Shown here: piece by piece, positions 1 through 9,050 of the stretch | Layout: each line of letters begins with the position of its first letter | Numbering within the stretch: the first letter of the stretch is position 1 | NCBI RefSeq assembly: GCF_050231725.1 | Contig: NZ_CP077172.1 | Span: 1,054,001 to 1,118,000, forward strand | Direction: 5' to 3' | DNA from: Fusobacterium nucleatum_L | GTDB taxonomy: Bacteria; Fusobacteriota; Fusobacteriia; Fusobacteriales; Fusobacteriaceae | DNA: 64,000 nt | Notes under the pieces: generated by a model | What the model was told of the DNA's origin: nothing | Databases searched by the model: none | Seen by the model: the letters and a program-made list of their open reading frames with translations, nothing else | Made by a program: the position numbers and the translations under genes

Positions 1-1208
1 CTTATAGCACAAGCTTTTTCGAAGAAATAAATTAAGTACCCTATATTAAAAGCAGTAACTTCAGGAATATTTATAACAAGATTAGGAACACCACCATCAA
101 TGTGTGCAAGTAAAGTTCCTTCGAAAGCTTTATTGTTTACAAAAGAAAGTCCTTTGCCTTCTAGGTAATTAAGTCCATCTAAATCTTCAGTTTCTTTTTT
201 TATAACTATATCTTTATCAGAATTTTCAACATTCAATATAGTTTCTATTAAGTTTCTTCTACCATCTTGTATATATTGTCCCATAGAGTGTAAATCGGTA
301 GTCAAATCAACAGAAGCAGGGAAAATACCTTTCTTATCTTTTCCTTCTGACTCACCATATAGTTGTTTCCACCATTCAGAAATATAGTGGAATCTTGGTT
401 CATAGTTAGCTAAAATTTCGATGTTATAATTTTTCTTATAAAGTATGTTTCTTATAGCAGCATATTTATAACAATCATTATCTGAAAAATCTTTTGAGTA
501 GTCTTCTCTTGCAGTTTTTGCTCCATTCATTAAATCATCTATATTTATTCCAGCAACAGCTATTGGAAGTAGACCAACTGCCGTTAAAACTGAAAATCTT
601 CCTCCTACATCATCAGGAATCACAAATTCTTCATAACCTTTTTCATCTGCAAGTTTCTTTAAAGCACCTTTGTTTTTATCAGTTGTAACATAGATTCTAT
701 CTTTTGCATTTTCACCATATTTGTTTTCTAAAAGTTCTTTAAACACTCTGAAAGCTATTGCAGGCTCAGTTGTTGTTCCTGACTTAGAGATTACATTCAC
801 TGAAAAATCTCTATCTCCAATAATTTCTATTAAATCTTTTAAATATTTTCCTGATATATTTTGCCCAGCAAAATATATTTCAGGAGCATTTCTCTTTTCT
901 TTGTTTAAAGAGTTAAAAAAACTATGGCTTAAACATTCTATAACTGCTCTTGCTCCTAAATAAGAACCACCTATGCCAATGACAATTAAAACTTCAGAAT
1001 CATTTTTAATTTTTTCACTAGCTTTTTTTATTCTAGAGAACTCTTCTCTATCATAATTCACAGGTAAGTCTAACCAACCTAAAAAATCATTTCCAGCTCC
1101 ACTTTTGTTATGTAATTTTTGTATGACCTCATCAACTAAAGGTTTCATTTGGTTTAATTCAGCTTCACTGATGAATTTAAAAATTTTTGAATAATCTAAT
1201 TTAATCAT
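1..1208 (-). CDS. pgi: Glucose-6-phosphate isomerase, C-terminus cut by window edge
   Basis: This enzyme interconverts glucose-6-phosphate and fructose-6-phosphate in cytoplasmic glycolysis and gluconeogenesis. Reading the complement from the ATG at 1208 gives 402 open residues and then the window ends. About 45 C-terminal residues should lie to the left, judged from the family length. A nucleotide-like loop GIGGSYLGARA lies near residues 78-88, and the sugar-phosphate-binding SIS motif SKSGTTTEP near residues 141-149. GGRFSVLTAVG follows further on. The start is preceded by AGGAGGAGTAAC, a strong ribosome binding site. The upstream neighbour is divergent, so this is the first gene of its transcript. 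Confidence 0.95.
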   Translation of the reverse strand, partial: MIKLDYSKIFKFISEAELNQMKPLVDEVIQKLHNKSGAGNDFLGWLDLPVNYDREEFSRIKKASEKIKNDSEVLIVIGIGGSYLGARAVIECLSHSFFNSLNKEKRNAPEIYFAGQNISGKYLKDLIEIIGDRDFSVNVISKSGTTTEPAIAFRVFKELLENKYGENAKDRIYVTTDKNKGALKKLADEKGYEEFVIPDDVGGRFSVLTAVGLLPIAVAGINIDDLMNGAKTAREDYSKDFSDNDCYKYAAIRNILYKKNYNIEILANYEPRFHYISEWWKQLYGESEGKDKKGIFPASVDLTTDLHSMGQYIQDGRRNLIETILNVENSDKDIVIKKETEDLDGLNYLEGKGLSFVNNKAFEGTLLAHIDGGVPNLVINIPEVTAFNIGYLIYFFEKACAI

Positions 1209-1324
1209 TTTTGTTACTCCTCCTAATTTTTATACTTTTTTATTATATCATTTTTTTGGAAATATTGCTTGACTATTTGGACACTTTATGATAAATTAGT
1301 TAATAATTTTTAATTATATTTATA

Positions 1325-1353
1325 TTGAATATATTGTTCAGTATAAATATACT
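1325..1353 (+). promoter_or_regulatory. Candidate promoter of the dicarboxylate symporter gene
   Basis: TTGAAT and TATACT are separated by 17 bases and end 26 bases before the symporter ATG. This fits a vegetative-type promoter, but the region is so AT-rich that the call is moderate. Confidence 0.45.
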
Positions 1354-1379
1354 ATAATTTCTTTAAGGGAGGGAATGTT

Positions 1380-2564
1380 ATGAGCAAGAAAATTGGTTTG
1401 GTTCCAAGACTGATAATTGCAATCATTGTGGGTATTCTAATAGGACAATTTATGCCACTTTGGATTGTAAGAATTTTTAAAACATTTAGTACATTCTTTG
1501 GTTTATTCCTATCGTTCTTTATACCATTAATGATAGTAGGATTTGTTGTATCAGGAATAGCAAAACTTACAGAAGGTGCAGGGAAACTTTTAGGATTTAC
1601 AGCTGTTGTTTCTTACATCTCAACAATAATAGCAGGGACATTTTCATATACAGCTGCAGCTAATCTATATCCAAAATTAGTTTCAGGAATTTCTCAAGGA
1701 ATAAGTTTTGAAGGAAAGGATGTTGCACCTTATTTTACAATTCCTTTAAAACCACCTATAGATGTAACTGCTGCAATAGTTTTTGCATTTATGATGGGAA
1801 TTACAATTAGTATTATGAGAAGCCAAAAGAAAGGTGAAACAACATTTAATTTATTTGTAGAGTATGAAGAAATTATATCAAAAATATTAGCTGGATTTGT
1901 AATTCCATTATTACCTTTCCATATTTTAGGAATATTTAGTGAAATGGCATATTCTGGAATAGTATTTAAAGTTCTTGGTGTATTTGCAGCTATCTATCTA
2001 TGTATATTTGCTATGCACTATATCTATATGCTTGTTATGTTCTCTATTGCTGGAGGAGTATCAAAGAAAAATCCGTTTACTCTTATTAAAAACCAAGTAC
2101 CAGCATATCTTACAGCAGTTGGAACTCAATCATCAGCTGCAACTATTCCTGTAAATATCCAAAGTGGATTAAAAAATGGAACAAGCCCTGAAATAGTTGA
2201 TTTTGTTGTTCCTCTATGTGCAACTATTCACTTATCTGGAAGTATGATAACTTTAACTAGTTGTATTATGGGAATTTTATTATTAAATGGTATGCCTCAT
2301 TCATTTGGAATGATGTTTCCATTCTTATGTATGCTTGGGATAGCTATGGTTGCAGCACCAGGAGCACCAGGAGGAGCAGTTATGAGTGCTTTACCATTCT
2401 TATTCTTAATAGGTATGGATGCACAAGGGCCACTAGGATCATTATTGATAGCTTTATATATAACTCAAGATAGTTTTGGTACAGCTATAAATGTTTCTGG
2501 AGACAATGCAATAGCTATTTATGTTGATGAATTTTATAAGAAGTATATTAAAAAAGCAGCTTAA
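1380..2564 (+). CDS. Dicarboxylate/amino-acid:cation symporter (DAACS family)
   Basis: This is a secondary transporter that couples Na+ or H+ to uptake of an acidic or small neutral amino acid or a dicarboxylate. Its 394 residues are mostly hydrophobic helices. The serine-rich hairpin signature of the GltP/SstT/DctA superfamily is visible as QSSAATIPVNI, and a glycine/proline-rich re-entrant segment APGAPGGAV follows. DNAIAIYVDEF near the C-terminus fits the family's conserved aspartate region. The start follows AGGGAGG. The gene stands alone between a promoter and a bidirectional terminator. The substrate cannot be read from the sequence. Confidence 0.88.
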   Translation: MSKKIGLVPRLIIAIIVGILIGQFMPLWIVRIFKTFSTFFGLFLSFFIPLMIVGFVVSGIAKLTEGAGKLLGFTAVVSYISTIIAGTFSYTAAANLYPKLVSGISQGISFEGKDVAPYFTIPLKPPIDVTAAIVFAFMMGITISIMRSQKKGETTFNLFVEYEEIISKILAGFVIPLLPFHILGIFSEMAYSGIVFKVLGVFAAIYLCIFAMHYIYMLVMFSIAGGVSKKNPFTLIKNQVPAYLTAVGTQSSAATIPVNIQSGLKNGTSPEIVDFVVPLCATIHLSGSMITLTSCIMGILLLNGMPHSFGMMFPFLCMLGIAMVAAPGAPGGAVMSALPFLFLIGMDAQGPLGSLLIALYITQDSFGTAINVSGDNAIAIYVDEFYKKYIKKAA

Positions 2565-2588
2565 AATAAAATGAAATAACATTATAAA

Positions 2589-2617
2589 AAAAGGTAGTAC
2601 AATATGTACTACCTTTT
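2589..2617. terminator. Bidirectional intrinsic terminator
   Basis: A 13-bp perfect stem (AAAAGGTAGTACA and its complement) closes on a three-base loop, with A and T runs at its two ends. It lies between the converging symporter gene and the phosphoribosyltransferase gene, so it can serve both. Confidence 0.85.
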
Positions 2618-2628
2618 GAATTTTTATG

Positions 2629-3162
2629 TTAAAACAATGGTAATGTCTCAAGAAAGATAATATCTTTTCTATCTTTAGCATCCCCTTCTGCAAGTATAGC
2701 AGCCTTTGCTACAACTTTTCCACCAGCCTTTTCAACCAATCTTTCAAGAGCCTTTAAAGACTGACCAGTTGAAATAACATCATCAATTAATGCTACTCTT
2801 TTTCCTTTAATTTTTTTAGCATCTTGGTTGTTTAAATATAATTTTTGAGAGTCAGTAGTTGTTATAGAATGAAGTTCAACTTCAATAGGTTCTTCCATAT
2901 ATGCTTTTACACTTTTTCTAGCAACAATATATTCCTCTAAATTTAAAACCCGAGAAACTTCATAAGCTAATGGTATACCCTTTGCCTCAGCAGTTACTAT
3001 AAAATCTATTTCTGGTAATTTTTTAGCTATGATAGGAGCAGTTTTTCTAACAATTTCAGTATCTCCTAAAATAACAAAACTAGCTATTGATAAGTCATAA
3101 GAAAGTTTTATTATAGGTAATTCTCTCGTAAGTCCAGCAACATGTAAAGTGTAAGTTTTCAT
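2629..3162 (-). CDS. Purine-type phosphoribosyltransferase (adenine/xanthine PRT-like)
   Basis: This is a type I phosphoribosyltransferase that would join a purine base to PRPP during salvage in the cytoplasm. Its PRPP-binding loop VALIDDVISTGQS is at residues 123-135 of 177. AEAKGIPLAYEVSR (about residues 58-71) and the tail resemble adenine and xanthine phosphoribosyltransferases. The upstream gene, 11 bases away on the same strand, encodes a nucleobase-type permease. The pair probably forms an uptake-and-capture operon. The base specificity (adenine, xanthine or guanine) is inference only. Confidence 0.82.
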   Translation of the reverse strand: MKTYTLHVAGLTRELPIIKLSYDLSIASFVILGDTEIVRKTAPIIAKKLPEIDFIVTAEAKGIPLAYEVSRVLNLEEYIVARKSVKAYMEEPIEVELHSITTTDSQKLYLNNQDAKKIKGKRVALIDDVISTGQSLKALERLVEKAGGKVVAKAAILAEGDAKDRKDIIFLETLPLF

Positions 3163-3173
3163 AATTTCCCTCC

Positions 3174-4241
3174 TTATACAATAAAGACAAAAATATATTT
3201 TACAACTAATGCCACAAGTAGACCAATGAATGGGTCATTAGCAGCAGTAACTGTCATAGCAGTTGCAGCGACTACATAATCTTGAGGACTTCCTCCTGAA
3301 AAAGCAAGAGAAGCATTAGTAGGAACTGTTACTATAGCTCCTAAAATAAATAAGAAACCATGAACAGAGTGACCAGGAATATATTTACTGATTTTTGGTA
3401 ATAAACCAAAAAATAAAACAATAGCCATTATAACCATCATTAAAATTCCACTAGTTAAAGGATTTGGTGCAGCAGCAGTAGCAGATATAATGGCTTCAAC
3501 TGGACCTCCACCAAAAAGTGAAGAAACAGCATCAGCAAGTCCTGAATATATAGTTAAATGATCTATATTAGCTTCATATTTTCCAGTCATAGAGGCTGTT
3601 ATATTTCCAAAGGCTATATTTGCTCCAATAGTTAAACAAGCAAGAGCTAAGGCTCCACGAATAACATTAAAGTTTATAATAGGTTTTTTTATTTCAATTT
3701 TTTTATAATTTTCAATAATTCCACCCCCAAAATCAATTTTAAAAATATTGGCAACTAAACTTGAAAAAATTACACAAACTACAATAGTGTATACTAAGTT
3801 TTGCCCAAAGAAAAAATAAGTTATAAAAGCAGATACAATAGAACTAGCTGTAATAATTCTACTTTCTTTTAAACCAGATAAAGAAATTCTAGTTAACATT
3901 ATTCCAACCCCAGCCATCATTGCGTTAATAATAGTAGAGCCAGCAAAGTTTACTATTGTAGATAGAGTTCCTGTAAGTCCTAATATAACCATAGTTACAC
4001 CAGAGAATAGTATTATTGAAAGTCTTTCTCTAATATCCTTTCCTAACATTCCTGCAAGAGCAATTGTTTCTGCTTGGAATGAAATAGGAATAACAGAACC
4101 ATATAATAAACAAGCCACAGCACCTACAATAAAGCCAAAAGCAGTTGGTATTGAAGCAAAACCATAAGTAGCAGCCAAAAGAGCTTGTGGAATACCATTT
4201 AAAACAACTCCTAAAGCCGCAAGTACATCATTAATTGTCAT
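3174..4241 (-). CDS. Nucleobase-type permease (NCS2-like), membrane protein
   Basis: The product is a 355-residue, almost wholly hydrophobic protein with about 11-12 membrane segments. Its glycine- and alanine-rich helices and the segment SIPTAFGFIVGAVACLLYGS resemble xanthine/uracil/guanine permeases of the NCS2 fold. It is shorter than most of those (about 430 residues). It is cotranscribed with the phosphoribosyltransferase that follows it, which supports a purine base as cargo. The start ATG follows AAAGGAG. The family call is tentative because I see no unmistakable NCS2 signature. Confidence 0.65.
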   Translation of the reverse strand: MTINDVLAALGVVLNGIPQALLAATYGFASIPTAFGFIVGAVACLLYGSVIPISFQAETIALAGMLGKDIRERLSIILFSGVTMVILGLTGTLSTIVNFAGSTIINAMMAGVGIMLTRISLSGLKESRIITASSIVSAFITYFFFGQNLVYTIVVCVIFSSLVANIFKIDFGGGIIENYKKIEIKKPIINFNVIRGALALACLTIGANIAFGNITASMTGKYEANIDHLTIYSGLADAVSSLFGGGPVEAIISATAAAPNPLTSGILMMVIMAIVLFFGLLPKISKYIPGHSVHGFLFILGAIVTVPTNASLAFSGGSPQDYVVAATAMTVTAANDPFIGLLVALVVKYIFVFIV

Positions 4242-4348
4242 TGATAAAACTCCTTTTTTATTTAAATTATATCATATTTTATGTAAGAAGTTATTAATTG
4301 TCAAGAAAGAATGATATAATAAGATAAAAAATTAGCTTTGGAGGAAAA

Positions 4349-5824
4349 ATGAAAAAGCATAAAAATATAATGATACAGGGTACAGGTTCATCTGTTGGAA
4401 AAACTTTAATAGTTGCAGGTCTATGTAGAGTATTTGCACAAGATGGATATAGAGTTTCCCCTTTTAAATCTCAAAATATGGCACTTAATTCTTTTGTGGA
4501 TATTGAAGGGCTAGAATTAAGTAGAGGAACAGTTATTCAAGCAGAAGCAGGCTATGAAGTACCAAGAGCTTTTATGAATCCAATTCTTTTAAAACCTAAT
4601 TCTGATAATAATTCTCAGGTGATAATAAATGGAAAAGTTGCGTATACAGCAGATGCTAAAAATTATTTTTCACACTCAAAAGAGTTAAAAAAAATAGCTT
4701 TAGAAACCTATAAAAATAATATAGAGAATAATTTTGACATAGCAGTTTTAGAAGGTGGTGGAAGCCCAGCTGAGATAAATTTAAGGGAATATGATTTAGT
4801 AAATATGGGTATGGCTGAACTTGTAGATTCACCTGTTATATTAGTAGGAAATATAGATATAGGTGGGGTATTTGCCTCAATCTATGGAACAGTAATGTTA
4901 TTAGATGAAAATGACAGGCAGAGAATAAAAGGCTATATCATAAATAAATTTAGAGGAGATAGCGATTTATTAAAGCCTGCTATTGAGATTTTAGATAAAA
5001 AATTTAAAAATGAAGGTTTGGATATAAAATTTTTAGGAGTTTTACCCTATGCAGATTTGAAGATAGAAGAAGAAGATAGTCTGTCAGATGAGGATAAAAG
5101 AATTTATTCAAACAATAAGAAATGTATAAATATCTCAGTTATCAAAACTAAGAAAATGTCAAATTTTACAGATTTTCACGCTTTTAAACAGTATGATGAT
5201 GTAAGAGTGAGATATATTTATGATGTTAAAGATTTAGGGAAGGAAGATATAATCATTTTTCCCGGAAGTAAAAATACTATAACAGATTTGGAAGATTTGA
5301 AAAAGAGAGGTATTTTTGAAAAGGTAAAGGAGTTAAAAGAAAAGGGGAAAATTATTATTGGAATCTGTGGTGGTTTACAGATGTTAGGTAAAAAAATCTA
5401 TGACCCTAAACATTTAGAGAGTGATATTTTAGAAACAGAGGGCTTTAATTTTTTTGATTATGAAACTACTTTTGATGAGGTTAAAAAGACTGAACAAGTT
5501 GCAAAAAAAATAGAAGTTACAGAAGGAATTTTAAAAGATTTTAATGACTATGAGATAAAAGGTTATGAAATTCATCAAGGCATAACAAATATTTCAAGTC
5601 CTGTAATATGTAAAAATAATGTCTTTGCTACCTATATTCATGGAGTTTTTGATAACTCAAAATTTACCAATGACTTTTTAAATATGATTAGAAGAAAAAA
5701 ATCTATGCCAGAACAAAAAGAAGTTTTTTCTTATAACGAATTTAAAGAAAGAGAATATGACAAATTGGCAAAATTATTGAGAGAAAATTTAGATATAGAA
5801 GAAATATATAAGATATTAAATTAA
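4349..5824 (+). CDS. cobQ: Cobyric acid synthase
   Basis: This enzyme performs the ATP- and glutamine-dependent amidations of adenosylcobyrinic a,c-diamide in cobalamin synthesis. The N-terminal half is a dethiobiotin-synthetase-like ATPase with GTGSSVGKT at residues 11-19 and SQNMALNS soon after. The C-terminal half is a class I glutamine amidotransferase with nucleophile Cys340 in GICGGLQMLG and catalytic His431 in YIHGVF. Its length (491 residues) is normal for the family. No other cobalamin gene is beside it, so the rest of the pathway, or a salvage route, must be elsewhere. The start follows TTGGAGGAAAA. Confidence 0.94.
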   Translation: MKKHKNIMIQGTGSSVGKTLIVAGLCRVFAQDGYRVSPFKSQNMALNSFVDIEGLELSRGTVIQAEAGYEVPRAFMNPILLKPNSDNNSQVIINGKVAYTADAKNYFSHSKELKKIALETYKNNIENNFDIAVLEGGGSPAEINLREYDLVNMGMAELVDSPVILVGNIDIGGVFASIYGTVMLLDENDRQRIKGYIINKFRGDSDLLKPAIEILDKKFKNEGLDIKFLGVLPYADLKIEEEDSLSDEDKRIYSNNKKCINISVIKTKKMSNFTDFHAFKQYDDVRVRYIYDVKDLGKEDIIIFPGSKNTITDLEDLKKRGIFEKVKELKEKGKIIIGICGGLQMLGKKIYDPKHLESDILETEGFNFFDYETTFDEVKKTEQVAKKIEVTEGILKDFNDYEIKGYEIHQGITNISSPVICKNNVFATYIHGVFDNSKFTNDFLNMIRRKKSMPEQKEVFSYNEFKEREYDKLAKLLRENLDIEEIYKILN

Positions 5825-5882
5825 ATTTTCATACCTATATTATATTTTTATAACTATTGATATAAAAAATCAGACTAAAATA

Positions 5883-5911
5883 TTTACTATTCTTTTAAAA
5901 TATGTTATACT
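5883..5911 (+). promoter_or_regulatory. Promoter of the alanine symporter gene
   Basis: TTTACT and TATACT have a 17-base spacer and end 35 bases before the start codon of the symporter. Confidence 0.5.
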
Positions 5912-5946
5912 ATCAACTAATTTAATAAAAAGTAAGGTGATAAAAG

Positions 5947-7302
5947 ATGGAAACTATTCACAAAATCGTCGATAGTGTTAACGGCTTATTATGGGGGAAA
6001 AATATTTTAGTTATTATGCTGATAGGAGCAGCTCTATATTTTTCGTTTAAAACTAAGTTTATGCAATTTAGATTATTTCATAAGATAGTAAAAGTTTTAT
6101 TTAAAAATGAAAAAGGGAAACATGGAATTAGTTCATTGGAAACATTTTTCTTAGGAACAGCTTGTAGAGTTGGAGCAGGTAATATTGCAGGTGTTGTTGC
6201 AGCAATATCGGTTGGAGGACCAGGATCAATATTTTGGATGTGGCTTGTTGCAATGTTAGGTTCAGCAACTGCTTTTGTTGAATCGAGCCTTGCAGTAATA
6301 TATAGAAAGAAAGAAAAAGATGGTTCTTATACAGGGGGAACACCTTTTATTATTGAAAAAAGATTGAATATGAGATGGCTAGGAATTATCTATGCGATAG
6401 CTTCAGTAGTATGTTACTTTGGAGTAACACAAGTAATGTCAAACTCAATAACAGGTTCAATAACAAGTGTTTATACTTGGGGAGCAGATAACAAGTTTTT
6501 AAATTTACAAAATATCTCATCAATAGTAGTAGCAATTTTAATTGCTTATGTAATCTTTTTTAGTAATACAAAAAAAGATTCTATTGTGGAATCGTTAAAT
6601 AAAATTGTACCATTTATGGCTATTGTTTATGTTGTAGCAGTTATATATATATTGGTAACTAATTTAACACATATACCTGCTATGATAGGAAATATTATTT
6701 CACAAGCTTTTGGGACTACTGAAATTTTAGGAGGAACATTTGGAGCAGTTGTAATGAATGGAGTTAGAAGAGGGCTTTTCTCTAATGAAGCAGGAAGTGG
6801 AAATTCTAACTATGCAGCTGCAGCAGTTCATATAGACAATCCATCAAAACAAGGAATGGTTCAAGCTTTTGGGGTATTTATAGATACTTTAGTTATTTGT
6901 AGTGCAACAGCTTTCATCGTTTTACTTGCACCTGAAAGTACCATATCAGGATTATCAGGTATGGGGCTTTTCCAAGCAGCTATGAGCTATCATTTAAATG
7001 GTTTTGGGTCATTATTTGTAGTGGTTTTAATGTTTTTCTTCTGTGTAAGTACAATACTTGCAGTTGCATTCTATGGAAGAAGTGCAGTAAACTTTATACA
7101 TGAAAGTAAAAATTTAAATATAATTTATCAAGTTATTTTAATTTTAATGATATATATTGGTGGTATAAAACAAGATATATTTATTTGGTCTTTGGCTGAT
7201 TTTGGATTAGGTATAATGACAGTTATAAATATTCTAGTGATAATTCCTATTGCTAAACCAGCTTTAGATTCATTAAAAGAATATGAAAAAGAATTGAAAT
7301 AG
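5947..7302 (+). CDS. Alanine/glycine:cation symporter (AGCS family)
   Basis: This is a sodium-coupled uptake carrier for alanine or glycine in the inner membrane. The 451-residue protein contains the family's characteristic segments: GTACRVGAGNIAGVVAAI near residue 60, then GVRRGLFSNEAGSGN near residue 275 with the polar residues that line the sodium and substrate site. About 10-11 membrane helices are evident. The start follows AAGGTGATAAAAG. It is a monocistronic unit closed by the hairpin at 7355. Fusobacteria ferment amino acids, and this fits that lifestyle. Confidence 0.92.
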   Translation: METIHKIVDSVNGLLWGKNILVIMLIGAALYFSFKTKFMQFRLFHKIVKVLFKNEKGKHGISSLETFFLGTACRVGAGNIAGVVAAISVGGPGSIFWMWLVAMLGSATAFVESSLAVIYRKKEKDGSYTGGTPFIIEKRLNMRWLGIIYAIASVVCYFGVTQVMSNSITGSITSVYTWGADNKFLNLQNISSIVVAILIAYVIFFSNTKKDSIVESLNKIVPFMAIVYVVAVIYILVTNLTHIPAMIGNIISQAFGTTEILGGTFGAVVMNGVRRGLFSNEAGSGNSNYAAAAVHIDNPSKQGMVQAFGVFIDTLVICSATAFIVLLAPESTISGLSGMGLFQAAMSYHLNGFGSLFVVVLMFFFCVSTILAVAFYGRSAVNFIHESKNLNIIYQVILILMIYIGGIKQDIFIWSLADFGLGIMTVINILVIIPIAKPALDSLKEYEKELK

Positions 7303-7354
7303 TATATTAATTCAAAAAAATTAACTGAAAAGTATATAAAATTTGACTATTAAT

Positions 7355-7398
7355 AAGGATTAGCTTCTATGAAAGTAAAGTAGAGTTAATCCTTTTTT
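7355..7398 (+). terminator. Intrinsic terminator, sequence shared with a second site at 57482
   Basis: AAGGATTA and TAATCCTT form an 8-bp stem followed by six T residues, 53 bases after the alanine symporter. Nearly the same arms occur at 57482-57520, inside a decayed insertion sequence. Confidence 0.7.
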
Positions 7399-7513
7399 AT
7401 TAAAAAATAAAGTTCTATGATATAATAAGAAAAATTGACTTAATTAATAATAGTAAGGAAAAGAAAATATATATCAAAAAAGTTCTTTAATAGATACAAA
7501 TAAAGGAGTAGTT

Positions 7514-7963
7514 ATGAAATTAGTTCATATAGAAAATCCTGACTTTGGAGTTATGAAAAAAATTGTAGAGATAGAACAAGAAGCTTTTGAAGGAAATGGA
7601 AATGTCGACCTTTGGATAGTGAAGGCTCTCATAAGGTATGGTTTAGTTTTTGTTATAAAAGAAAATGATAACATAGTATGTATAGTAGAGTATATGCAAG
7701 TTTTTAATAAGAGGTCTTTATTTTTATATGGAATTTCGACTTTAAAAAAATATAGAAACAAAGGTTATGCAAATTATATTTTAAGCGAAACAGAAAAAAT
7801 TCTAAAAGATTTAAATTATCAAGAAATAGAGTTAACAGTTGCACCTGAAAATGAAATTGCAATAAATTTATATAAAAAGCATGGTTATATAAAAGAAAGG
7901 TTTTTAGAAAATGAATATGGAGAAGGTATTCATAGATATGTAATGAGAAAAAAATTGTTCTGA
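7514..7963 (+). CDS. GNAT-family N-acetyltransferase
   Basis: This small cytoplasmic acetyltransferase would transfer acetyl from acetyl-CoA to an amine. The acetyl-CoA motif A is seen as KYRNKGYANYIL at residues 79-90, followed by a beta strand ELTVAPENEIAINLYKKHGY that matches motif B (residues 110-130). Its length of 149 residues is typical. A strong AAAGGAG site precedes the ATG. The substrate is unknown. It could be a RimI-like protein acetyltransferase, but nothing in the context supports that. Confidence 0.85.
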   Translation: MKLVHIENPDFGVMKKIVEIEQEAFEGNGNVDLWIVKALIRYGLVFVIKENDNIVCIVEYMQVFNKRSLFLYGISTLKKYRNKGYANYILSETEKILKDLNYQEIELTVAPENEIAINLYKKHGYIKERFLENEYGEGIHRYVMRKKLF

Positions 7964-7985
7964 TTTTAAATATTGATAAAAGCAC

Positions 7986-8014
7986 TTGACAGATAAAGAG
8001 TTCTAATATAATAT
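7986..8014 (+). promoter_or_regulatory. Promoter of the Fur-family regulator gene
   Basis: TTGACA and TAATAT with a 17-base spacer lie 55 bases before the start codon. Confidence 0.6.
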
Positions 8015-8068
8015 ATAACTAATCAAGTTAAGTTTCAAAAATATTTTTTTATTAGAAAGGGGAAGAAA

Positions 8069-8497
8069 ATGGAATTACAATTACATACAGGTGATATAGG
8101 AAATTACCTTAAAAAACACGACATAAAGCCTTCCTATCAAAGAATGAAAATATTTCAATATATGTTAGATAACCATAATCATCCAACAGTTGATACTATA
8201 TATAAGGCACTTTGTACAGAGATACCAACTTTATCGAAAACAACAGTATATAATACTTTAAATCTGTTTATAGAAAAAAAGATAGTCAATGTTATAGTCA
8301 TAGAAGAGAATGAAACAAGATATGATTTATTAACTCATACTCATGGGCATTTTAAATGTACTTGTTGTGAAGCTCTATTTGATGTAGAATTAAATATTGA
8401 TTATAGTACAAGTAAAGAACTAGAAGGCTGTGATATTGAAGAAAAACACATCTATTTTAAAGGAATTTGTAAAAATTGTAAAGGGAAACAAAATTAA
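8069..8497 (+). CDS. Fur/PerR-family metal-dependent transcriptional regulator
   Basis: This is a homodimeric DNA-binding repressor of the ferric-uptake-regulator family. The winged helix covers about residues 10-85 (SYQRMKIFQYML, then TTVYNTLNLFIEKK as the recognition helix region). The dimerisation half has the regulatory histidines in HTHGHF (residues 90-95) and two CxxC pairs, Cys97/Cys100 and Cys134/Cys137, that would hold a structural zinc. Length 142 is normal. Whether it senses iron, zinc, manganese or peroxide cannot be decided from this sequence. PerR is possible. It has its own promoter and a GAAAGGGGAAG site before the ATG. Confidence 0.88.
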   Translation: MELQLHTGDIGNYLKKHDIKPSYQRMKIFQYMLDNHNHPTVDTIYKALCTEIPTLSKTTVYNTLNLFIEKKIVNVIVIEENETRYDLLTHTHGHFKCTCCEALFDVELNIDYSTSKELEGCDIEEKHIYFKGICKNCKGKQN

Positions 8498-8509
8498 AAA
8501 TTTTATTTG

Positions 8510-8538
8510 TTGACACTATTTGAAAAGTATGTTAAAAT
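8510..8538 (+). promoter_or_regulatory. Main promoter of the rpmG-secE-nusG-ribosomal protein cluster
   Basis: A perfect TTGACA and TAAAAT with a 17-base spacer. Transcription would start near 8545 and precede rpmG by about 218 bases of untranslated leader. Confidence 0.75.
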
Positions 8539-8544
8539 AGCAAA

Positions 8545-8762
8545 GTCTTAGAAAGCAGAATACAGGAAAAACTCGCATACCATATTAAATTATGGGAGGA
8601 TCATTGAAGATACCGTTAAAGAGTGGACTTGTTTTTGATAAATAGTTTACACTTTGATGTAGATTGTGAAGGATTTAATTTATAAAGATTTCTTCGTTCA
8701 GTTGAGTAGAATTGTATGAGCTATATAAGATTAGAAAATACAATTTAATAGGAGGAATGCAG
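8545..8762 (+). promoter_or_regulatory. Long structured 5' leader of rpmG, function unknown
   Basis: About 218 bases separate the predicted start site from the rpmG ATG, long for this compact genome. A small hairpin CCATA-TTAAAT-TATGG is at 8580-8595. There is no convincing internal open frame and no intrinsic terminator. It could be an antitermination or autoregulatory leader, but I recognise no known class. Confidence 0.4.
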
Positions 8763-8915
8763 ATGAGAGTACAAGTGATATTAGAATGTACAGAAACAAA
8801 GTTAAGACACTATACTACAACAAAAAACAAAAAGACTCATCCAGAAAGATTAGAAATGATGAAGTATAATCCAGTATTAAAGAAACATACTTTGTACAAA
8901 GAAACAAAGAAGTAG
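8763..8915 (+). CDS. rpmG: 50S ribosomal protein L33
   Basis: This is a 50-residue component of the large ribosomal subunit near the E site. The sequence MRVQVILECTET and the tail NPVLKKHTLYKETKK are typical of L33. Only one cysteine remains, so this is the zinc-free form of the protein. The ATG at 8763 was chosen over upstream in-frame starts because AATAGGAGGAATGCAG precedes it at correct spacing. It is the first gene of the cluster tRNA(Trp)-secE-nusG-rplKAJL, an order common in bacteria. Confidence 0.93.
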   Translation: MRVQVILECTETKLRHYTTTKNKKTHPERLEMMKYNPVLKKHTLYKETKK

Positions 8916-8942
8916 GATGAAAATTTAGTTAACAACACATGC

Positions 8943-9018
8943 AGGTCAATGGCTCAATTGGTAGAGCATCGGTCTCCAAAACCGAGGGTTGGGGGTTCGA
9001 GTCCCTCTTGACCTGCCA
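8943..9018 (+). tRNA. trnW: tRNA-Trp (anticodon CCA), CCA end encoded
   Basis: The acceptor AGGTCAA pairs with TTGACCT. The anticodon loop CTCCAAA reads CCA, and GGTTCGAGTCC forms the T arm. It lies between rpmG and secE, probably in their transcript. Confidence 0.97.
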
Positions 9019-9050
9019 CTTTTATTAATCGGAAGGAGATAGAGATAGTT

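Noticed and set aside
1380..2564. Frameshift in the dicarboxylate symporter
   Set aside because: An in-frame shadow ORF occurs at 2261-2473, but the main frame is intact over 394 codons with the expected motifs.
4242..4348. Cobalamin riboswitch before cobQ
   Set aside because: Only 107 bases separate the divergent genes, too short for the class and lacking its conserved box.
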